In this document: one piece after another, positions 1-7,100 of the stretch
Numbering within the stretch: the stretch's first letter is position 1
Layout of the letters: the number at the start of each line of letters is the position of its first letter
Assembly: GCA_029821455.1 (NCBI GenBank)
Contig: JALGTI010000119.1
Location: 1-8,345, forward strand
DNA length: 8,345 nt
Source of the DNA: Candidatus Zipacnadia bacterium
GTDB lineage: Bacteria > Armatimonadota > Zipacnadia > Zipacnadales > Zipacnadaceae
Reading direction: 5' to 3'
Program-made: the position numbers and the translations under genes
Notes under the pieces: generated by a model
Databases searched by the model: none
What the model was told of the DNA's origin: nothing
The model's input: only the letters and a program-made list of their open reading frames with translations

Positions 1-165
1 CTCAAGGGTCTGGACAGTAGCGGGTAAGCTTGCAGTGTATCCCCGACTATTCCATCGCAGTCGTGCTTGTATCAACATCAGCTCTGCCGTTATCCACGTC
101 GTCAAAGCATACTTGTCAAACGGCTTCTCCTGTATAGCAGCCACCGTTGCTTGGAGCGATGTCAT
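1..165 (-). CDS. Start of an unrecognised protein, cut by the left window edge
   Basis: Reading leftward from an ATG at 163-165, 55 codons stay open to base 1 with no stop, so the gene would continue outside the window. The visible protein begins MTSLQATVAAIQEKPFDKYA and looks like one or two amphipathic helices; I recognise no family motif. The ATG lies 17 bases past the stop of the isomerase-like fragment, a spacing typical of a co-transcribed next gene. No strong Shine-Dalgarno sequence precedes it, only a weak AGGC. An open frame of this length could occur by chance, so the call rests on position, composition and openness to the edge. Confidence 0.35.
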   Translation of the reverse strand, partial: MTSLQATVAAIQEKPFDKYALTTWITAELMLIQARLRWNSRGYTASLPATVQTLE

Positions 166-182
166 GCTGCCTGCTTGGCGCT

Positions 183-689
183 CTACAGCCGGCAGACCTG
201 GATACCGAGTTGCCCGGCCAAGCACTCTAGGTGTTGTCCCGCACGGTCGGGGGCAGCGATGGAATGGTGCGCGAAGCCGAACTTCATCAGCTCCCTCAGG
301 TACTGTTTCACGTTCTTTTCCATCTTCACGACCATACTTGACTCGGAGATGTTCAGCGGCGGGGTGTCGAGCATCTCGCCCTCGCTGATGAGCATACGCC
401 ACCCGTTGGTGTCCGCGATGACGTGCGTCATTGTCACCGGACCCGGTTCGTAGGTTACCTCCAACGCCAGCGAGTTCCCCTGGAAACCCCAGTTCTCGCG
501 GGCATCCTTCCGGCCTCGTTTGCCAGAAGGCCATGGGCCTGGTTCTGACCAACTACGGTCCAAGTCTATCAGGATGATGTCGGCCTCGCCAACACCGGTC
601 ACATCGTGATTGAGAGTGCAAACATCTTCCGTGTCTTCGTGACACTTGTACGGTGACCCAAGGTGCCTTTGCACACATTTAGCCGGAGC
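183..689 (-). pseudogene. C-terminal remnant of an L-fucose/L-arabinose isomerase-like protein
   Basis: These enzymes interconvert aldose and ketose sugars in the cytoplasm and are usually about 450-500 residues; only about 165 C-terminal residues remain. Numbering from the GTG at 672-674, a PGPVT segment lies at residues 78-82, an ISEGE segment at 97-101 and an HH pair at 136-137. A helix (about 148-160) and a short natural-looking end, LGIQVCRL, finish the protein. This order (PGPVT, EGE, then GxxHH near the end) is what I know from the C-terminal domain of the family. The frame is blocked upstream by a TGA at 690-692, and no acceptable N-terminal half lies before the truncated oxidoreductase. 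The GTG lacks a convincing ribosome site, so I treat this as a 5'-truncated remnant. Family assignment is by eye. Confidence 0.5.
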
Positions 690-864
690 TCATTCAAAGC
701 CTCAGCACACTCACCCGGCATCTCAACGAGGGAAACACGTGGATGCGGGTGCACTTCCGCAGTCGATTCCTCAAGTCCGACCGACGCCTGCTCTTTCGCT
801 CTTTTCCGCAGCCAAGACCGCATCTCTACACCACCTCATGCTGCAAGGCTCCTGCATTGGTGTC
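690..864. other. Non-coding or degenerate stretch between two broken genes
   Basis: No convincing gene is seen here. One minus-strand frame opens at an ATG at 821-823 and runs 74 codons to 599. Its first part could be a decayed upstream piece of the isomerase-like gene in another frame, since it flows into the remnant around 675, but it shows no family motif. With the tail of the oxidoreductase (865 to about 945), this forms a gap of roughly 250 bases. It is visibly richer in A and T than the genes to its right. Confidence 0.45.
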
Positions 865-1799
865 CTAGCCACTTTGCCGAAACACAAATCCAGTATACCA
901 TATTACAACAATACGGTTGTCGCTGCAACCTGACAAATGGCAGTCCTCGATGGTAGCTTCCTCGAAGATCACCTGCTTGGGGTTGGAGGCGGTCATTGTC
1001 AGGGGCACGGACCCCTTGTCGCCAATGATCTGGCATCCGGACTCGAAGGTGGCCGAGGCGTACTCGGCGCGTTCCACCGCGAGGGTAGTACCCCCTGCAC
1101 AGCGAACGAGAGCCACGTAGTGGGTCTCGGCGTCGGAGCCATCCGGCAGATGCGGCACGAGCTGAGGGGCCACCGGCCAGCACTGAGCGAAGACAGTGTG
1201 CGGCTGCAGGGCCCACCCGGTGAGGCCCAGCAGATACTCCAGGTCATAGCGGCCCCAGTTCATCAGAAAGCTGCCACCGTTCAGGTGCTTATTGAGCCGC
1301 CATTCGGGGCGCGGGATGTCGGGCGGGGGGCCTGCGGCGAACAGACTGCGCATCCAGATATGGCGCAGGCGGCCAAGAGCACCGGTCGCTACGAAGTCGC
1401 TTGCAGCCTTAGCCCTCTCCAGGAAGCGGTAGCGCGAGGAACAGCAGGCGGCCTTCAGGCGGCCACGGGTTGCGATGAGCTGCGCGACTTCCGCCGCGTT
1501 TATCGCCACCGGCTTCTCGGTCAGGACGTGCTTGCCCCGGGCGAAGGCGCGCAGCGCCAGTTCCGTGCGCGCGTGCGCCGGAATGGCCAGCACCACGACA
1601 TCAATGTCAGGGTCCTCGAGCAAGTTGCTTCCAGGCCCTAGACCCTGCAGGCTCCGTGTTGTGCCGCGGTGTCCGGCGCCGGCTCAGGGATCAGGTCGGC
1701 GACTGCCGCCAGCTCCATCAGGGAGCTGCTGGCTGCCACTTCTGCGTAACGCGGCCCTATTACGCCGCACCCGATGACTCCGACTCTGACATTGTCCAT
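865..1799 (-). pseudogene. Gfo/Idh/MocA-family oxidoreductase, frameshifted and 3'-truncated
   Basis: The family comprises cytoplasmic NAD(P)-dependent oxidoreductases acting on sugars, inositols and related polyols. From the ATG at 1797-1799 the protein opens with MDNVRVGVIGCGVIGPRY, a Rossmann start with GxGxxG (GCGVIG). That frame meets a TAG at 1638-1640 after 53 residues. Family sequence resumes in another frame, with LLEDPDID coded from 1623 and then GKHVLTEKP, whose EKP (1510-1518) holds the conserved lysine. A one-base loss or two-base gain near 1640-1660 would explain the shift. Further on, GGSFLMNWGRYDLEY occupies the position of the usual D-x-G-x-H-x2-D segment, with Tyr for His and Glu for the last Asp. 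Similarity fades after about 945, roughly 60-70 residues before a normal end; the residues up to the TGA at 865-867 look random. A good ribosome site precedes the ATG. Family is secure; non-function is inferred. Confidence 0.8.
892..900 (-). promoter_or_regulatory. Possible extended -10 promoter element
   Basis: On the minus strand the sequence TGGTATACT (bases 892-900) matches an extended -10 element: TG, one base, then TATACT, five of six to TATAAT. It sits in an AT-rich patch and would drive transcription leftward into the isomerase-like remnant and the frame at 1-165. No good -35 hexamer lies 16-18 bases upstream. AT-rich patches produce such matches by chance, so this is weak. Confidence 0.22.
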
Positions 1800-1806
1800 T
1801 CCTGTG

Positions 1807-1812
1807 CTCCCT
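1807..1812 (-). promoter_or_regulatory. Ribosome binding site of the oxidoreductase
   Basis: AGGGAG on the minus strand lies seven bases before the ATG at 1797-1799. It fixes the original start of the oxidoreductase well upstream of the TTG at 1621-1623 where the second reading frame could be opened. This supports a frameshifted gene rather than a shorter intact one. Confidence 0.7.
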
Positions 1813-2001
1813 TTGCGCAGTCGATGTCTGAACGCTGGTCCGACCAGTCAGGCCTCCGGCGGCTTGAAGGAGCAAATGCCACTCGGACCCTCAGCGTCAG
1901 CAAACCGCCAGGTCCCATCTGGTGTGCGCGTCAAACAGTCATTGGCGCGCCCCTTAGTGGCTGTGAATGTGATCGCGCTGCCGTCTACTGCAGCGGCACA
2001 C

Positions 2002-2028
2002 GGCGAGCGCTGGCGAACGCCAGTCGCC
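2002..2028 (-). terminator. Stable hairpin just after the propeller gene
   Basis: On the minus strand GGCGA, CTGGCG, a two-base turn, CGCCAG, a three-base bulge and TCGCC fold into a compact GC-rich stem of about eleven pairs. It starts 28 bases past the TAA of the propeller gene. No run of T follows, so it is not a classic intrinsic terminator. It could be a 3' stabiliser or processing structure. The rest of the gap (1813-2056) has no confident gene; a doubtful open frame there is discussed under findings. Confidence 0.4.
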
Positions 2029-2056
2029 CTGCTGGCGGAGCTGGGGGAGAAGACGC

Positions 2057-3997
2057 TTATCTGAACCGAAGCAGTTGCGGCCCTGCCGTCGCTAACAGGG
2101 TCCCGTCCGCAGCTTGTACAAGTCCGTGCAGCCAGGCCTGGTCAGTGGATACCAGTACCTCCAGGCGCCCCCGGCCGTAGTCCCACAGCAGGAGCCGGCC
2201 GCCGCTGGTCAGGTAGAAGGTGCTTCCCGGCCCGGGCAACAGTGACCCGATGCGGCTGCCATCGCGCTCGAGGGTCGCGTCGAGGTAGTCCACGGTGCCC
2301 ATGTCCAGGTCATAGCCAAACAGCGTTCCGGCGGGCGTTGAGCCAAACAGGATCCGGTTGTTCGGGCCGCCCAGGTGCAGGAACTCGTAGTGGGTCGCTC
2401 CGGCCACCGGCGTGTATTCAGCCACGAAGGCAGATTCACCCGGGTCCCACACCAGTATCTTGGCCTCCGAGGCCAGAGGTGCCAGGTCACTCTCGTCGCG
2501 CATAGCCGTCCCGCAGTACACATACTGTGCGTCAGCGGCCAGCGCCCAGGGGGTCTGATCATCCAGGCGCTCAACCTGCACTTCAAGCGTGCCAGGGTCT
2601 ATGCGCGACAGAGCTCCCCCGCGCAAGCCATAGGCGGACGTTGACGTAACATAAATGAGGCCATCTGGGCCCAGGTATGCCTGGTGAGGGCGGTTCTGGT
2701 CCTGGCCTAGCTTACAGCACTGCCAAGGATTACAGCCACGCTCCCGACCGGCGTTCCACGGCTGTGCCGGGTCATAGATGCTAACCCAGGCCCAAGTATA
2801 GCTGAACAGCCACAGCCGCCCGTCGTGTGCAAGCATGCACTGCGGCTGACCACCGCCGTCAGATGCCTGCCCCAGCCGCTCGAAATCACCCGGCTCGCCC
2901 GAGGTGCGTATGAGCAGTTGCATTCCTCCGGCCGCTAGATAGAACCGGTCATCAGGGCCACGCCAGACACCCATCAGTGCAGTAGCACCCTTGCCTTCGA
3001 ACTCCGCCCGGCGAGTCCAAGTCTCACCAGACTTGGGGTCCGCCACACGGTACACAGGCTCGTGGTGGTCCAGAAAGACGCAGCGGCCATCCGGGGTACA
3101 GGTGAAGTCACACATCTTTTGCGGCCCAATGTCCGCTATCTTGCGCATTCCCTGCTCCCAGTCCAGTTGCACCAGTTCCCCAGCCGGCTTCAGTACGCCG
3201 TACACCCGACCTTGGGATGATGCAAGAAAGTGCATATTCCAGTCCAACCCGGTGGCAACTGGAGCAGCCAGTCTTCCCACGTAATCCATGGTGTGGGCAT
3301 TGAACACTACGAGCTCAGGGCCCGGGACGCAGGTCACGTATAGTAGTCCGTCTCCGCCCACCTCCATGTCGTACAACCACTGCTGTGCAGGCAGATCGTC
3401 GGGCCAGACGTCGCGCTTCTCCCCGATTCGAGGGTCGAAGACCACCAGGCGCGCATGCGGAGCCACACCGCAGGCCAGCCGCCCGTCGGGCAACGCGGCT
3501 AGCGACCACAAGCGCTCTCCATCAAATGCCGGTCCCAAGTCCGAAAACTCGTCTGCAACCGGATCGTAACACCATATCCGCCCCGATCCGTTAGCCATAG
3601 GCCCGCGCCCCACCGTTCCGCCATACAGGCGGTTCCAAACCGGATGCCATACCGCACAGTAGATAATGTCGCCCGGTATGGGCTCTCCGAGATCCTCAAT
3701 CTCGCTCTTTGCGGGGTCGAAGCGCTTCACGTGCCCATTCCAAAGCGGCAAGTAGATGCAGCCATCTGGTGCCTGCACGAGACTGAACTCGCCGCACCCG
3801 CCACCAAGTTCCCACCGCCCAAGCAACTCGGCTGTATCAAGGTCCAACCGCACAAATTCGCCGCCACCTGTGAAGTTGAGCACGAGCTGTCCGGAGAGGG
3901 TATCCTCGGTCACAAGCGGAGCGCCCAGTCCGCCACCACGAAAGGGCACGCCAAGGTCAACTGCCTCCCTTGGGATGCGCGTCTGCCTCGGTGTCAC
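2057..3997 (-). CDS. Long beta-propeller protein of unknown function
   Basis: The 646-residue protein is built from repeated blade endings of the form hydrophobic-x-x-[FYW]-D-P, as in VKRFDP (90-95), IWCYDP (141-146), LVVFDP (184-189), VSIYDP (405-410), LSRIDP (463-468) and ILVWDP (514-519). Degenerate copies lie near 48, 229, 275, 315, 559 and 602. About twelve blades suggest two propellers in tandem. PDGRL/PDGLIY turns recur, as in SMP-30/gluconolactonase-like, virginiamycin B lyase-like and NHL-like propellers. I see no catalytic or metal-binding motif that separates an enzyme from a binding scaffold. There is no signal peptide from the GTG start at 3995-3997, chosen because a strong AAGGAGG sits seven bases upstream and no earlier in-frame start is plausible. 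It lies 125 bases after the exported glycan protein and is probably co-transcribed. A role in sensing or binding a glycan product is inference only. Confidence 0.85.
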   Translation of the reverse strand: MTPRQTRIPREAVDLGVPFRGGGLGAPLVTEDTLSGQLVLNFTGGGEFVRLDLDTAELLGRWELGGGCGEFSLVQAPDGCIYLPLWNGHVKRFDPAKSEIEDLGEPIPGDIIYCAVWHPVWNRLYGGTVGRGPMANGSGRIWCYDPVADEFSDLGPAFDGERLWSLAALPDGRLACGVAPHARLVVFDPRIGEKRDVWPDDLPAQQWLYDMEVGGDGLLYVTCVPGPELVVFNAHTMDYVGRLAAPVATGLDWNMHFLASSQGRVYGVLKPAGELVQLDWEQGMRKIADIGPQKMCDFTCTPDGRCVFLDHHEPVYRVADPKSGETWTRRAEFEGKGATALMGVWRGPDDRFYLAAGGMQLLIRTSGEPGDFERLGQASDGGGQPQCMLAHDGRLWLFSYTWAWVSIYDPAQPWNAGRERGCNPWQCCKLGQDQNRPHQAYLGPDGLIYVTSTSAYGLRGGALSRIDPGTLEVQVERLDDQTPWALAADAQYVYCGTAMRDESDLAPLASEAKILVWDPGESAFVAEYTPVAGATHYEFLHLGGPNNRILFGSTPAGTLFGYDLDMGTVDYLDATLERDGSRIGSLLPGPGSTFYLTSGGRLLLWDYGRGRLEVLVSTDQAWLHGLVQAADGTLLATAGPQLLRFR

Positions 3998-4004
3998 TTC
4001 ACTG

Positions 4005-4011
4005 CCTCCTT
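4005..4011 (-). promoter_or_regulatory. Ribosome binding site fixing the GTG start of the propeller
   Basis: AAGGAGG on the minus strand ends seven bases before the GTG at 3995-3997. It is a near-perfect anti-16S match and settles the choice of a GTG start for a protein that otherwise lacks an export signal. Confidence 0.8.
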
Positions 4012-4044
4012 CCAGAATTGCCCGGATCGGCCTTATGGAGCCGG

Positions 4045-4086
4045 GCTGGCGCCCCGCTGGTGCAGACGAGGACGGTTAGCGCCAGC
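4045..4086 (-). repeat. Inverted repeat between the two large genes
   Basis: GCTGGCGC (4045-4052) and GCGCCAGC (4079-4086) are perfect inverted copies of eight bases separated by 26 bases. They lie in the 125-base gap between the stop of the glycan protein and the start of the propeller. There is no T-run, so it is not an obvious terminator. It may be an intercistronic transcript structure or chance in GC-rich DNA. Confidence 0.35.
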
Positions 4087-4122
4087 GCACGGCACCAACA
4101 GACTGCCCGCTGGCCGCACTGG

Positions 4123-7100
4123 TCACTTGCGCAGAACGTACACCACCGCCTCGCCGGGTTCCAAGGCGCAGGTGACCGTTTCCCCGGCGTCCACCAGCTT
4201 GCCGCTGTAGAACTCCTGGCCCGCACCCGCGTCGGCCGGCAGCACAATGGCGTACTCGACCGGCGTGCTTCCCCCGTTCATCGCACAGATCAAAGTGGTG
4301 CGGCCGTCGCCCAGCACCTGCACCTGCCTGCTGTCCAGCCCGGGGAGGCTGCTCCGTGCGCCACTCAGGAACAGGTCCTCGTAGGTCGCTGCCAGCCGCG
4401 ATACCTCCGCCACAGCGTACCAGCTACGGCCGTCCATCGGGTTTCGGTTGTAGACCATCACACCACCCGGGCAGTCCAGTGCGGTGAGCAGCACTTCGGC
4501 CCTGGTAATCGGTACATTGGGACGAGTCTCCCAGGTATTGTACGGGCGGATGATCGTCCCGCCGGCCAGGGGGATGCCCTGCAGGGCCTCGATGGTGGTG
4601 GCAGTCGCCTCCACGGGGCGCCCGTACCCGCACACTGCGAAATCACAGGCCTGCAGCTCTCCCACGTAGCGCCAATCCAGGCCGTAGCGCTCGGGCTGGT
4701 CGGGCGTCTGGTAGCCGGAGTAGAGGCTGAAGTGGGTCCCCGGTGACAGGCGGTGGATAGCTTCCTTGAGCTTCGCGCATATCTGCGCCACGCGTCGGGC
4801 CATGAAGTCTATCCACTGGGCCGCATACTGCTGCTTGATCACCTGCGCGTCCAGAGTTACATCGGGCGCCAGCCCGGCGTACTCCCGGAAGGCGGCCAGA
4901 CAGCGCGGGCAGTAACAGGAATGCGCGCCCCCGTCTTTGAGCGGCCCGTACTCGTAGTCGTAGGTTACCACGTGTGGTCGGTTACGCTCGATAAACGAGG
5001 CGAGTTGAGCCTCGACTACTGTCCACCTTTCACCAAGCACGAGGGTGGTACACAGATAATGGTCGTCGGGCGTGCCGTTGAGATTCACCAGACGCTCATC
5101 CGGATGCTCCTGCAGATATGCGTCCAGGCCCACCCAGTAGAGTTCCTCGAAGTTGAAGCCAACTGCGGTCCGCATGCCGTAGCGGGGCGCATTGTCGCTG
5201 AGCCAGCGGGCAAACGAGCCCCCGCATGTGACTTCATTGAAGCCGGCGGCCTGCGCACATTTCAGGACCTCCTCACGCAAGGCCTCTTCGTCCATTGTCC
5301 CAAGCCAACCACCGTAGAGCTCAAAGAGCAGCGTCTTCGGCTGCTGCCCGGAGAGCTTGGGCAGCAGTCGCACCTTGAAGCTTTGTGGCGGCTCGCTCAC
5401 GTTGCCGGCGTTGGCCTCGCTCCAGTAGCGGAACTCGTGCTCGAGGTCCGCAGGCTCTCCCGCCTCATCCCGGTACCGCACAAAGACATTGAACATAGAC
5501 ATGATGTAATGTCGGCCCGCAAGCACCGGCTTGTCGGCGGTCACCTTGACCACTCGCATGTCCTGGCCTGCCACCTCCTGCACGCCAAGCTGGGTGCAGC
5601 GGAAGTAGGGCTGGTCAGGAGTGGTTGTTGCGTAGAACCCGCCTGCACCCACTATCTCGAAGTCCGGCGGGGTGGCGACGTATGTGGTCCACGCCTCGAG
5701 TGAGCGCCCCTTGACGCCCTCCACCAGGACATTGAAGTGCTGGGCGGGCCCGCGGGCCAGGTAGTAGGCAGGGACCGGGGTGTTCCAAATCCGCGTCTTC
5801 TCCCACAGCAGCGTACGGCGCAGCACCACGCCCTGCCCCGGTTCGCCGACGATGGGGCCCAGTTTTGGGTGATCCCCCGTCGTCTTCACCATCGGCCAGG
5901 CGACGTCGTCCAGAGCGGCCAGGGTCGCGTCCGTGGTGTCGGCGGGGGCAACCTTCCAAGTCTCGCCAGTGAAGCGGCTACCGGGCGGCTCCACCGCGAT
6001 GGCAGCGGTGCCCTTCTCCAGCTTTAGCGCAAAGACGTTTGGCCCCTTTTGGAGGGGGGCCACGATGGCCTCATCGTTCGCCTCAGTACCGCGCCCGATC
6101 AGCTCGTCATTCAGGTAGAGCTCGTAAGGGCCGTCGCAGGCCAGCCCAACCTGGGCGACCGACGACTTCGCCACGCGCGTCAGCGCGGGGGTCAGATACA
6201 GCGGCTTGAGGGTGGCGGCCTCAAACACCGCGTGCTCTACACTGAGCTCACCCTCGTCACGTACCTCGAAGCTCTGTAATACGGCCGCTGGCTTATCGGC
6301 CACCTCAACGAAGCCGTAGGTGCGGCTCCGCTCGCTGGGCCGGCTCCACGGGTGTTTTGAGGCAGCCAGGACTTGCGCAATGCCCGAATACAGATACACC
6401 CCCACCGGCTGCCCGGCTAGAGGCGACAGCGAGGCCGTCACCTCGTTTCCTCCCAACTGCAACGAAGCAGGTGTCGTCAGTGACACACCCGGCGTCACAT
6501 CGCCGAAGACAAGGGTCCCCAGTTGAATGGGGTCATGGAAGCCCTTGGCCGAGGGGTTCCACGAGGAGGTCTCCTGGCGCGCCTTGGCAAGCCGACCCAG
6601 GCACGCCTGCCACCTGTCGCCTACTCCTGGCGTGCCTCCCAGATCCGCGAAGGGGATGGCCATCTCGACCGTCCACACATCCTCACCGATGTTGCCCCTT
6701 GCCTGGGCCCCGGAGTCCCACCCCAGGTCCCGCGTTTCCCACAGGTCGGGCCCGGTGCAGCGCGCGTCGGCGACGGTCCCCTGTGCGTTGACCGTGAAAT
6801 CATAAACCTGCCTACCCGTGTTGGTGGGGTCCAGCAGAATGACCGCCGAGTCGTCCTCGTAGACCAAGTCATCGCGCTGCGTTTTCTCGGCTACGAATTC
6901 ATGCCGGCGCTGCTGGGCCACGTTCAGGATCGGCTCATCACTGCTGATGAGCAGATACAGGTTGGCATCATCGTAAACCATCTTCACCGTGGTGTCCGCT
7001 TCCGCAACGGCCGGGGAACCCAGGCGGACAAACCCCCCGCAGGCCACGGCGTTCTCCCAGCAGGGATCATCGCCCAGGCCATCCAGGTTGGGTGCAGATG

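Noticed and set aside
865..1623. A separate 252-residue oxidoreductase starting at TTG 1621-1623
   Set aside because: It would lack the nucleotide-binding start, which is present just upstream in another frame with a proper ATG and ribosome site. A broken single gene explains this better.
937..1641. Plus-strand open frame of 234 codons
   Set aside because: It is antisense to the oxidoreductase, whose family motifs are clear; no motif is seen in the plus-strand translation.
3999..4247. Minus-strand frame of 82 codons with a signal-like hydrophobic run
   Set aside because: It overlaps the end of the secreted protein in another frame and has no ribosome site or start near the hydrophobic run. 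It is kept only as a hint in the propeller finding.
3970..4746. Plus-strand open frame of 258 codons
   Set aside because: It spans the gap and the end of the secreted protein on the opposite strand and has no recognisable content.
4753..5703. Plus-strand open frame of 316 codons
   Set aside because: It lies opposite the well-supported secreted protein, shows no domain or motif, and is the usual mirror frame in GC-rich coding DNA.
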